Shown here: in pieces, positions 1 to 7,683 of the stretch
Layout: every line of letters starts with the position of its first letter
Numbering within the stretch: the stretch's first letter is position 1
Assembly: GCA_027452245.1 (NCBI GenBank)
Contig: DAIDGW010000270.1
Span: forward strand, 1 to 33,120
DNA: 33,120 bases
Origin: Acidobacteriaceae bacterium
GTDB lineage: Bacteria; Acidobacteriota; Terriglobia; Terriglobales; Acidobacteriaceae
Direction of reading: 5' to 3'
Program-made: the position numbers and the translations under genes
The notes under the pieces: model-generated
Seen by the model: the letters and a program-made list of their open reading frames with translations, nothing else
Database searches by the model: none
What the model was told of the DNA's origin: nothing

Positions 1-3
1 TGA

Positions 4-342
4 TCAGATTTTCAGGCGTTGTTCGTTCTTTACTTGGGCTCGGAGTACATCGCTGATTAACGAGCAGGCTTGCTTCACTTCTTTGATCGCAAGGAAACAA
101 TGAACCTGTTTGCCCTCACGTCGAGTGCCCACAACTCCGGCTGCCTTCAAAACGGCCAAGTGTTGCGAGAGGTTGGCTAAAGAGATCCCAAGTCGTTCGC
201 GTATTTCCGATACAGGGCAGTCGCCCTTGGAAACCATGTCGAGAATCTTGAGACGAACCGGATTGGCAAATGCCTTACAAATTCCTGCCCGTCTCTCATA
301 CAGTTCTTCTTCTAGTTGCGCCTTAGCTGGTTGCCGTTTCAT
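4..342 (-). CDS. ArsR/SmtB-family winged-helix transcriptional repressor
   Basis: This is a 112-residue protein with the compact ArsR winged-helix fold. The early helix has the family motif AFANPVRLKIL (residues 24-34), and the recognition helix region reads SLANLSQHLAVLKAAG (54-69), followed by a short wing and a C-terminal dimer helix. ArsR proteins usually repress their own operon and release DNA on metal binding or thiol oxidation. Cysteines are at 22, 42, 82 and 93. The classical arsenic ELCVC motif is absent, so thiol or redox sensing is as likely as metal sensing; that is inference. A Shine-Dalgarno run AGGGGGAT precedes the ATG at 342. It is the last gene of the minus-strand cytochrome operon, 27 bp after the cytochrome b gene, which suggests autoregulation of that operon. 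Confidence 0.9.
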   Translation of the reverse strand: MKRQPAKAQLEEELYERRAGICKAFANPVRLKILDMVSKGDCPVSEIRERLGISLANLSQHLAVLKAAGVVGTRREGKQVHCFLAIKEVKQACSLISDVLRAQVKNEQRLKI

Positions 343-369
343 TTCGAGATCCCCCTCGGCACAGACCTC

Positions 370-993
370 TCATGGTTCCTCCTGAGTATGATAGCCCGTG
401 ATCATCGCCCGAAGAAGGCTGCCGAGTGTTGGTCCCGTCGTCGCCAGATAGAGATGGCCGACCAGGAAGGCTAAGAAGAGGTAGCTTCCAAGTGTGTGCA
501 GCGGGGCCAGGACCCACAAGCCCCCGAGGCGGGCGATCAGTATCGGCCAGAGGTCTGCTCCCCAAAGCAGAACTCCCGTCACGATCTGGAACGGCAGCAG
601 AACATTCAGCAGCAGCAGGTACGTGATCTTCTGCAGGGAATTCAACTTGCGCCTCGGGTCTGTCTCTAAAGGATGTTTCTCCCCCTGAAAAATTCCATAG
701 AAATAGAAATGCGCCTGACGAATGGCTGCGTCCGTGAAATCGTCCATACGGGGCAGGAAGTGATGGTACTTTTCGGCGGTTGCGTGATAGAAAATGCCTA
801 GAAAAGCATTCACCACCAAAGCAACGCCAATCCACGTATGCCATCGCACCGCATTGGCCATCGAACCCAGAACGCCAAAACGATCCGGATAGTGAATGGC
901 AAAACCGGTAAGGATCAGGAACCCAATTCCCGCCGCTTGTAACCAATGCCAGATCCGTTCGTGGAGCGAGTACAAAACTGGAGTCGAGGTCAC
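370..993 (-). CDS. Cytochrome b561/formate-dehydrogenase-gamma-like membrane subunit
   Basis: A 207-residue integral membrane protein with four hydrophobic segments (roughly 17-36, 52-70, 123-144, 162-186). Histidines in or beside them at 11, 16, 52, 70, 166 and 180 suit a di-heme b-type quinol-oxidising subunit of the Ni/Fe-hydrogenase/formate dehydrogenase/thiosulfate reductase cytochrome b type. The reading frame stays open upstream, but GTG at 993-991 is preferred as start: it follows GGAGGAAATC and overlaps the TGA of the upstream octaheme gene (992-990) as GTGA, a classic translational-coupling arrangement. The protein therefore probably assembles stoichiometrically with the octaheme cytochrome and passes quinol electrons to it. 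The b+c gene pairing resembles in layout the CbcBA-type quinol oxidases of Geobacter. That comparison is from memory of gene order, not alignment. Confidence 0.85.
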   Translation of the reverse strand: MTSTPVLYSLHERIWHWLQAAGIGFLILTGFAIHYPDRFGVLGSMANAVRWHTWIGVALVVNAFLGIFYHATAEKYHHFLPRMDDFTDAAIRQAHFYFYGIFQGEKHPLETDPRRKLNSLQKITYLLLLNVLLPFQIVTGVLLWGADLWPILIARLGGLWVLAPLHTLGSYLFLAFLVGHLYLATTGPTLGSLLRAMITGYHTQEEP

Positions 994-3101
994 GATTTCC
1001 TCCGCAATAAACGAAGACTGCCGTGTATCAGGCTGAACACGAAAGCACCGGCGACGCACAACCACCCCAGCCCTTCGATCCACGGCACCCTGCTATAGCC
1101 GCTCACATAAAAAGATTGCAGCAGAACTCGGTTGTCGAAGGTTGGTTCCTTAGTCCGGAAATCAACCACCTTCAAGTTCTTACCGCGATACACGACCGGC
1201 ACCCCGCTCGGCAGAAAGGAGTCCAGAACCACCGGCCGCGCCAATATGCTCTTTTTACTGTGACATGCCGCACAATCCCGCAACGCCTGTTGTTTACCCA
1301 CGATGCCATGCGTTGTGGCCCAGGCCACGACCTCGATTCGCAACTCGGGATCGCTAACCCCTGCATAGGTCTGCAAAAGCTGTTTCACTAATGCGATCTT
1401 TTCGGGAGTGTCATAGACCGCTTGTGGCAGATCGATAATGCCGTCCTTGTCGGCGAAGGTTTTCAGAATCTCCGGACGGTACGGCCACTCGCCTTCCTTG
1501 GGCAGAGCAGTGAAGAACGCCTGCTGCATTTGCCACGTGAATACCGGCCGCCCCTTGGTCTTATCAAACCAGTAAACGCCGGTGATCAGGTTCGTCGGAC
1601 GAATCTGCAGATTCTGATGTTTGTCCGCCGTCGGAATGTAGGCGGGACGATAACCGGAAATCTCCGATTCAGGATCGACGATGGATCCATCAATCCCCCG
1701 GTACGTGATCCGGCTTCCGCCCGTATCCATCAGAAATCCCCAATCATCACTGCGATACGCCCAGAAGTGAACTGCGGGAAGATGGCAGACCTGGCAGGCG
1801 AGTGTGCGCAGATGCGTCGCCTTATACGGGAGAAAAGCGTGTACCTTCTCCGCATCGTGGCAATCGCCGCACGCCCGCATCGTGTTGATGCGCGTCAGAT
1901 TCACCGTTTCCGGGGGAATATTGCCGCGGGCGAAATTATGATCCGGATGCCTCAGGTACTCCGCTAGGTCGATTCCGGCCGGTTTGTAGCGAAGATTTTT
2001 CTTCGTGTCTTCCTGGATCATTCGCCCGGGATTATTCGGCGAGAAGTGGCAATCAATGCATACCATTCCCGCCGCCGCATGCACGTCCCACGGGAAGTTC
2101 ATCTTTTCTTTTCCCACGATATTCGGCGACACGGTGTCGCTGATCTTGGCGCCGTTGTAGACCCAACCGCATTTTTCCGTGCCCCGCATGATATCTGCGT
2201 GTTGGATCGGCTGAATTGTGGTTGCGTTTCGGGCCGTGAAACCGTGGCATTGGCTACAGTTCTCGAGCGTAGCGTCGGAGAGATCGATTGCGTCCTGCTT
2301 CACGCTTCCGTCCGGGTTGAAAGCTTCGCGATTGTAGGTGAACCCTTCGCTTTCCTGTCGGACCACGATACCGGTTTCGACCAGCGTCGCATTGTCCGCC
2401 CAGCGGAAGTTTCCCGCGGCCATCTCCTTCTTGCGGTCACCTCGGCTAGCCTTGGGAACATGGCACAAAAAGCAGTCCGCTTCGGCGATACCACTTTTCT
2501 GCCAGTCCCACGGCACCACCTGCCCTTTTTCTCGGTCGCGAATCGTGTAGCTCGGGTCATACGGCCCGTCGGGCTTGGCATCAGCCGTAAGAAATCGCTT
2601 TCCGTGCAGGTCGTACTCCGAGATTCCTCCGCCGGTATGGCACCCGCCACACTTGGTCAGCCACTCCGGTTGGCTCATATCAGCATCCGACGGCTCTTCT
2701 ATCCCCACCGCCGTCAGTTGCCGGTTGGGAATGATCGAAAACTTCCCGAACATGCCCGGCGATGTATTGAAGGCTGGAGCGCCATGCGACGTCAGCAGCG
2801 CCCGGTCCATTTCATTCTTGCCTTGCTGAAAATGGAAGCTGTTGGCGATGTAGTCGTAGTCGTGACAATCCCCGCCGCAGCTCTGGCGTGTGCTGATGGG
2901 CTTCCCGCTCCTCAGCACGTTCTCTCCCGTTTCGTCTTTCAGCACAATGCGCGGATGTACCAACTTCTGTTGCTCACCCCTGGTCGGATTGGACGATGCC
3001 GGCCCAGGCTGGGATGGTTGCGCCCAAGCGGGTGCGCTCAATAATGCAACCCCGATCACAAAAGAAAGCTGCCTGTCTCTCGATCCACGATGACGACGCA
3101 T
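990..3101 (-). CDS. Octaheme c-type cytochrome, periplasmic with C-terminal membrane anchor
   Basis: A 703-residue exported protein. The N-terminus (1-27, ending PAWA) is a Sec signal peptide. Seven canonical heme motifs are visible: CGGCH 151, CFLCH 210, CSQCH 282, CIDCH 348, CGDCH 411, CQVCH 436 and CAACH 610. An additional CX3CH-like site, CGGDCH, lies at 75-80, giving eight potential hemes. A hydrophobic segment at about 672-694 followed by RLLRRKS anchors the C-terminus in the inner membrane, leaving the heme domain in the periplasm. SD AGGAGAGG precedes the ATG. The gene lies 72 bp after the monoheme cytochrome gene and is coupled to the cytochrome b gene, so it probably receives electrons from quinol via that subunit. 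It could be an electron conduit or a terminal reductase of the tetrathionate/nitrite/hydroxylamine reductase kind; the sequence does not decide. Confidence 0.88.
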   Translation of the reverse strand: MRRHRGSRDRQLSFVIGVALLSAPAWAQPSQPGPASSNPTRGEQQKLVHPRIVLKDETGENVLRSGKPISTRQSCGGDCHDYDYIANSFHFQQGKNEMDRALLTSHGAPAFNTSPGMFGKFSIIPNRQLTAVGIEEPSDADMSQPEWLTKCGGCHTGGGISEYDLHGKRFLTADAKPDGPYDPSYTIRDREKGQVVPWDWQKSGIAEADCFLCHVPKASRGDRKKEMAAGNFRWADNATLVETGIVVRQESEGFTYNREAFNPDGSVKQDAIDLSDATLENCSQCHGFTARNATTIQPIQHADIMRGTEKCGWVYNGAKISDTVSPNIVGKEKMNFPWDVHAAAGMVCIDCHFSPNNPGRMIQEDTKKNLRYKPAGIDLAEYLRHPDHNFARGNIPPETVNLTRINTMRACGDCHDAEKVHAFLPYKATHLRTLACQVCHLPAVHFWAYRSDDWGFLMDTGGSRITYRGIDGSIVDPESEISGYRPAYIPTADKHQNLQIRPTNLITGVYWFDKTKGRPVFTWQMQQAFFTALPKEGEWPYRPEILKTFADKDGIIDLPQAVYDTPEKIALVKQLLQTYAGVSDPELRIEVVAWATTHGIVGKQQALRDCAACHSKKSILARPVVLDSFLPSGVPVVYRGKNLKVVDFRTKEPTFDNRVLLQSFYVSGYSRVPWIEGLGWLCVAGAFVFSLIHGSLRLLRRKS

Positions 3102-3173
3102 ATATAAGTGACCTCTCCTGAGTGCCCCGGGCTGCCGGGCGATGGTGCAAAATAACTCGACACCGGAAGAGCC

Positions 3174-3515
3174 TTACTTTCCGCAGGTTTCCGGTTGCGG
3201 AGAATCAGCAGCATGATTAATCAGGAATGTCGACGCATCGAGCAACTGATCAGGAGGCAAATACTTGCTCAATTGTTCTTTGCCGTGATTATGAGTTCCA
3301 GCGGCAAAATAGGCCCGCCACTGCGCCATGGTTTTATTTAAGGGAGTCAGTTCTCCTCCTACAGCGCCTTTCGTGTGGCACTGCCGGCAGGTGTCTTTGA
3401 AAAAGTGGCGTCCTTTGGTCTCACTTCCTTTGGGCGCAGCCAGCACTCCGAAAAATACTCCCGCCAGCGCAACCATAAGCAGTATCAGCAGCGTGAATTT
3501 GATGAAGCGCAGCAT
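3174..3515 (-). CDS. Small membrane-anchored monoheme cytochrome c
   Basis: A 113-residue protein with an N-terminal hydrophobic helix (about 4-27) that is probably an uncleaved anchor, followed by one heme-binding motif CRQCH at 43-47 and a short helical domain with the pattern GGELTPLNKTMAQW. An ATG six codons upstream is in frame, but the ATG at 3515 is chosen because GGAGGAG lies five bases before it. No methionine ligand is obvious except M63. It is the first gene of the minus-strand cytochrome operon and probably carries single electrons between the octaheme cytochrome and another periplasmic partner. A second cysteine near the C-terminus (C111) lies outside any heme motif. Confidence 0.85.
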   Translation of the reverse strand: MLRFIKFTLLILLMVALAGVFFGVLAAPKGSETKGRHFFKDTCRQCHTKGAVGGELTPLNKTMAQWRAYFAAGTHNHGKEQLSKYLPPDQLLDASTFLINHAADSPQPETCGK

Positions 3516-3820
3516 GAAAACTCCTCCAGGCAATTCGATATTTTCGAAAGCTGCTCAACCATAGCTGTAAGCTTTATCCCAAATCTGTGATGGAGGACAC
3601 ATTCAGCCCGCAAAATGTCGACACTTAGAGTCGCGTTCTTAAGTGCTTGCGAAATTGCGAAACTGTGATGAAGGACACTGACGTGTCCTTTTCTTCTCCG
3701 GCAGCATGAAATCGCCATGCTCCGAGAAGGACACCCTACTCACCCTGACCCGCATGGCCCGGCCTCTCGGAACTTCACGCCGAGCATGCCGTGAATTTCA
3801 TAGGAAGGAAGGAATTCATC
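3516..3820. promoter_or_regulatory. Divergent control region between cytochrome operon and porin gene
   Basis: This 305-bp gap separates the minus-strand cytochrome operon from the plus-strand porin gene, so it should hold both promoters. It contains a near-identical direct repeat, CTGTGATG(G/A)AGGACAC at 3585-3600 and 3663-3678, and a third AAGGACAC at 3727-3734. The second copy forms a perfect dyad, AAGGACAC-TGAC-GTGTCCTT (3671-3690). Repeated motifs around a dyad suggest an operator, possibly for the ArsR protein or another regulator. I see no convincing -10/-35 pair. Confidence 0.5.
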
Positions 3821-5716
3821 ATGCGGAAGCTTCTCTTGCCAGCACTGGTGTTTCTGCTCAGCACGGGGCTCTGGGCGCAGACGCCAACGGCTCCAGCCGA
3901 CGATTCGGCTCAACTTCGTCACGAAATTGAGCAGCTCCAGAAAACCGTCAACTCACTCGAACAGCGGCTCAATTCCTCGCAGAACGCAACCTCCAACAGC
4001 GCACCGGGGCACAACGTTCCCAACGCGCCCTCAGCAGCGTCCCAAAATGCAGTGAGTTCCAGTTCGGGAACGCCAGTAACCACTCAGGACACAACTGTCG
4101 CCGACCTGCAGACCAGCGTCCGCGACCTCAACGACCGCATGAGTCAGGTGGAGCGCAAATCTCTTCGCGATCGCTTGCAGTGGGGCGGAGACTACCGCTA
4201 CGAAACCCATCTCATTCGCGGCAACATTCCCAATCACTACGACGGCATGCAGTTGCAGAACCTTATGGTGAATACTATGTGGTTGTTCACTCCGCCGTCG
4301 CAGGGCGGTCTTGGCCTCGCCTTCAATCCCAATATGCTCAGCCAGATGACCCCAACTCAATTCGCCGGATTCGTCAGCGGACAGGTCAGGCAGAACTATG
4401 GCCAGTATCAATACTTCACCAATAATCTCACCTTCCCGGCTTTGAAGCAGTCCGTCGGGCAGTTTTCGCCGCAAATGCAGCAGATGTTGATGAACTATCT
4501 ATCGCAGGTCCCGGGTGTCATGCAGACGGCATACACGGCAAACAGCGATACCTTGATGACCAACCGTCTTCGTTTGCGGTTCGAATCCCAGGTCTCCGAC
4601 AACATCAGCTTCGGCGCTCGCCTCAGCATGTACAAGGTATTTGGCGATTCGACCGGCATCCAGATATTTGATGGGCAGCCCACCTCGCTCGCCATCGACG
4701 GCACCACCGTCGGCGTACCCAGTGGAGACATGGTTCGCGTGGAGCGCGCCTATTTCAGTTGGAACCATATCGGAGGTTCGAATCTCTACCTTTCAATCGG
4801 CCGGCGTCCCTCGACCGATGGCCCCCCGCTCAATTACCGCGATGACGAACCCCGCGGCGGCACTCCCTCGGGCGCGCTCATCGATTTCCAATTCGACGGT
4901 ATCACTGCCGGTTACAACGTCAGTGAAACCATGACCCTGCGTGCCTGCTATGGGATGGGTTATTCCTCCGGCTTCGGCAACGGGAACTTGCTTCAAACCC
5001 CGGCAGACCGCGTGAAGTCCGTCCATTTATTCGGCGGCAACATGGACATCTACAGCACCGACAAGACCTTCATTCAGGCGACGCTCGCCCGCGCTTGGAA
5101 CGTCACCGACGGCTTTGATGGATTGACCGTCCTGCCCAATGATCCTTTGACCGGCGCTCCGGTTACGGCTCCTGTCGTGATGCGGTATGCTCCCTCAGCT
5201 AATCTCGGAGCTATCGATCTCTACGGCATCAACCTGCAGAAGAAGTTGGGAGATTTCGACATGTTTGTCAGCGGGAACTGGTCTTCCACGCGTCCCAATG
5301 GGCTCACCACCCCATTCGGCGGATTGATGAGCGACCCGTTCCAGAGCCCCGTCAATCGCGATGGCCAAATGTATTACCTGGGCCTCCGCTATAGCCTTCC
5401 CAAGGACGACGGCCGGACTAAAATCGGCTTCGAGTTTAACCACGGAAGCGAGTACTGGTTTAACTTTGCCCAGGCTGAGGACGATATCATCGCTCCGAAA
5501 ACCGACACGCGCGGGGATGTCTACGAAAGCTATGTCACGCATCGCGTGCATGATCATTTCCTGATCAAAGGCAGCTTCATCAACTACAACTATCTCTGGT
5601 CGGGTTCGGGTTGGCAGGTCGGCGCTCCCAAGCGCCTGAATTCGAACCCAATCTTGGCATTTCCTACCTATGACACTGCCCGCATGTTTACCTTGGGATT
5701 GATCGCGGAATTCTGA
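3821..5716 (+). CDS. Outer-membrane porin-like beta-barrel protein with N-terminal coiled coil
   Basis: A 631-residue exported protein. Residues 1-19 are a Sec signal peptide (ending LWA). They are followed by a short coiled coil (about 29-52), an Ala/Ser/Asn/Pro-rich linker, a second heptad stretch (about 93-115) and then a long region of alternating aromatic and polar strands starting at about 118 with LQWGGDYRYETH. The protein ends ...GLIAEF; a terminal Phe is the usual outer-membrane barrel signal. The arrangement resembles DUF3373-type putative porins found beside multiheme cytochromes in Geobacter and relatives (family assignment from memory). ATG at 3821 is chosen over an upstream in-frame GTG at 3791 because AAGGAAGGAA precedes it. 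Being divergent from the cytochrome operon, it may be its outer-membrane partner; a strong terminator follows. Confidence 0.82.
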   Translation: MRKLLLPALVFLLSTGLWAQTPTAPADDSAQLRHEIEQLQKTVNSLEQRLNSSQNATSNSAPGHNVPNAPSAASQNAVSSSSGTPVTTQDTTVADLQTSVRDLNDRMSQVERKSLRDRLQWGGDYRYETHLIRGNIPNHYDGMQLQNLMVNTMWLFTPPSQGGLGLAFNPNMLSQMTPTQFAGFVSGQVRQNYGQYQYFTNNLTFPALKQSVGQFSPQMQQMLMNYLSQVPGVMQTAYTANSDTLMTNRLRLRFESQVSDNISFGARLSMYKVFGDSTGIQIFDGQPTSLAIDGTTVGVPSGDMVRVERAYFSWNHIGGSNLYLSIGRRPSTDGPPLNYRDDEPRGGTPSGALIDFQFDGITAGYNVSETMTLRACYGMGYSSGFGNGNLLQTPADRVKSVHLFGGNMDIYSTDKTFIQATLARAWNVTDGFDGLTVLPNDPLTGAPVTAPVVMRYAPSANLGAIDLYGINLQKKLGDFDMFVSGNWSSTRPNGLTTPFGGLMSDPFQSPVNRDGQMYYLGLRYSLPKDDGRTKIGFEFNHGSEYWFNFAQAEDDIIAPKTDTRGDVYESYVTHRVHDHFLIKGSFINYNYLWSGSGWQVGAPKRLNSNPILAFPTYDTARMFTLGLIAEF

Positions 5717-5725
5717 AACCTCAAA

Positions 5726-5754
5726 GAGGGCTGGTCCATCCAGCCCTCGCTTTT
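5726..5754 (+). terminator. Rho-independent terminator after porin gene
   Basis: A perfect 9-bp stem, GAGGGCTGG / CCAGCCCTC, with a TCCAT loop is followed by GCTTTT. It starts ten bases after the porin stop codon, so the porin gene is probably monocistronic. Confidence 0.9.
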
Positions 5755-5831
5755 GCGCAATAGCAATCCATCGTACCCAAACAAGCTGAACCATCTGTCC
5801 GTTCCCATAGCTGGGATCATCGCGGCACAGA

Positions 5832-5837
5832 TATAAT
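5832..5837 (+). promoter_or_regulatory. Possible -10 element of the amidohydrolase gene
   Basis: An exact TATAAT lies 41 bp upstream of the amidohydrolase ATG and downstream of the porin terminator. No good -35 hexamer is seen at 16-18 bp, so the assignment rests on the -10 and position only. Confidence 0.35.
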
Positions 5838-5878
5838 TCCCCTCCAGTCCTGTTAACCTCCACCACCGAGGCGACCTC

Positions 5879-7645
5879 ATGGTATCTGTCCGCAAACGTG
5901 CGTTGATATCTTCACTCGTGGTTCTGGCTTGGCCTGCTATTTCTGTGGCCCAGAATCCCAAGGTCGACCTCCTGCTGCTGCACGGTCACATACTTACAGT
6001 GGATGCGAAAGACTCTGTCGCCGAAGCTATCGCCATCCGGCACGGCGTGATCGTGAAGGTTGGCACCGACGCCGAGGTGCTGGCCTTTGCCGGCAATTCA
6101 CGGGGCCTCACCACCATTGACCTGCGGGGGCGTACCGTGACCCCCGGTTTGATCGATACCCATGCGCATATTGCCGATGCCGGTGTCGACGAACTCTATT
6201 CCGTCACTCTTTCTGACGCTGGTTCGGTCTCCGACATCGTTGCCCGCGTGAAAGCCAAAGTCACCACGACCAAACCAGGGCAATGGGTCACAGGCTCCGG
6301 ATGGGACGAGGGCAAGCTTTCTGAACATCGCTTCGTGACTGCTGCCGATCTGGATGTCGTTTCTCCCCATAATCCCGTCTGGCTTACCCACACCACCGGA
6401 CACTATGGGGTTGCCAACACGCTGGCTTTGAAGCTTGCCAACATCACTGCCACGACGCCCGATCCCCCTGCCGCCACGATTGACCGCGATGCCCAGGGCC
6501 TCCCCACCGGCGTGCTCAAGGAAGAAGCTGCTATGCGGCTTGTCACCCATTTGATTCCGGCCGCCACGCCGGAGCAGATGCGCAACGGCATTTTTCACAT
6601 TCAGGACGAACTTCATCGTGAAGGCATGACCGCCGTCAAAGATCCCTTGATCCAGCAGATCCATTGGGACGCATACAAGACTTTGCTCGATCAGGGAAAG
6701 CTGAAAGAGCGCATCTGCGTGCTCTGGGGCGCTGGTTCCACGCTCGATTCTGCGCGCAAGGCCCTGGCAGAAATCAACTCCGTGCCGCGCCTGCCGGCTT
6801 CTCTGGGGGACGACCGCCTTCTTTCCTGCGGCGCCAAACTTTTCATGGACGGCTCGGGCGGCGCGCGTACCGGATGGCTCTACGATCCCTGGATGCGTAA
6901 CGGTACTGCACTGGATACCACCACTTCTGGCGCTCTGAATGTCGGTTATCCACAAATCGACCCTATGACCTATCGCGAGATGGTTCGCCTGCTGCACGAT
7001 AATGATGTGCCCGTTGGCACCCACGCCGTCGGGGACCGTGCCATGGACTGGGTCGTTGACACCTATGCACTCGTTGAGCACGAGCTCCCGCATGCCGGTT
7101 TGCGCCACAGCATCATTCATGCCAATCTGCCCACTTCGCACGCCCTGCAAGTGATGGCAGATTTGCAGAAGAATTACGACGCCGGTTATCCCGAAATGCA
7201 GCCCGAGTTCCTGTGGTGGATCGGTGACACCTATGCCGGAAATTACGGACCACAGCGCGATCACAGGCTTGAACCATTCAAAACTCTCCTGTCCCGCGGC
7301 ATCCTCTGGTCTGGAGGTTCAGACTTCTTCGTCACTCCCATCCCGGCTCGCTATGGACTCTGGGCCTCGCTTGCCCGGGAAACGCTGAAAGGAACCTACG
7401 GGCCGCATCCCTTTGGCACGGCGGAATCCATCGATATCCATACGGCCCTGCGTAGTTACACGGCGTGGGGTTCGCGCCAGATGTTTCTGGAAAACAAGAT
7501 CGGCACGATCGAGGCAGGGAAGAGTGCCGACATCGCCGTCTGGGACCGCGACCTCTACTCGGTTCCCACCAGCCAAATCAAAGACATGAAGTGCCTGATG
7601 ACGATGGTCAGCGGTGAAGTCGTCTACCAATCCCCAGAATTCTGA
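5879..7645 (+). CDS. Secreted amidohydrolase family 3 protein (YtcJ-like)
   Basis: A 588-residue protein. It begins with a Sec signal peptide (about 1-24, ending SVAQ), so it should act in the periplasm or outside the cell. The metal-dependent hydrolase fold is shown by GLIDTHAHIADAG (HxH at 95-97), KLFMDGSGG (K320), THAVGDRAMD (H382), a further His at 414 and SGGSDFFV (D482). The C-terminal composite domain ends with the usual KSADIAVWDRD stretch. YtcJ-type enzymes hydrolyse amide or imide bonds, but the substrate cannot be read from sequence. SD GAGG lies eight bases before the ATG. It follows its own probable promoter after a strong terminator and is convergent with the next gene 38 bp away, so it is likely a single-gene unit. 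Confidence 0.88.
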   Translation: MVSVRKRALISSLVVLAWPAISVAQNPKVDLLLLHGHILTVDAKDSVAEAIAIRHGVIVKVGTDAEVLAFAGNSRGLTTIDLRGRTVTPGLIDTHAHIADAGVDELYSVTLSDAGSVSDIVARVKAKVTTTKPGQWVTGSGWDEGKLSEHRFVTAADLDVVSPHNPVWLTHTTGHYGVANTLALKLANITATTPDPPAATIDRDAQGLPTGVLKEEAAMRLVTHLIPAATPEQMRNGIFHIQDELHREGMTAVKDPLIQQIHWDAYKTLLDQGKLKERICVLWGAGSTLDSARKALAEINSVPRLPASLGDDRLLSCGAKLFMDGSGGARTGWLYDPWMRNGTALDTTTSGALNVGYPQIDPMTYREMVRLLHDNDVPVGTHAVGDRAMDWVVDTYALVEHELPHAGLRHSIIHANLPTSHALQVMADLQKNYDAGYPEMQPEFLWWIGDTYAGNYGPQRDHRLEPFKTLLSRGILWSGGSDFFVTPIPARYGLWASLARETLKGTYGPHPFGTAESIDIHTALRSYTAWGSRQMFLENKIGTIEAGKSADIAVWDRDLYSVPTSQIKDMKCLMTMVSGEVVYQSPEF

Positions 7646-7683
7646 ACCACATACCCTTCGGGGCTGCGATCTCAACGATGCGT

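Noticed and set aside
2046-3044. Plus-strand open frame of 332 codons opposite the octaheme cytochrome gene
   Set aside because: The opposite strand has seven CxxCH motifs and a signal peptide; this frame has no recognisable features.
6098-7264. Long minus-strand open frame of 388 codons inside the amidohydrolase gene
   Set aside because: It lies antisense to a gene with intact metal-site motifs, and its translation has no family pattern; it is a shadow of high third-position GC.
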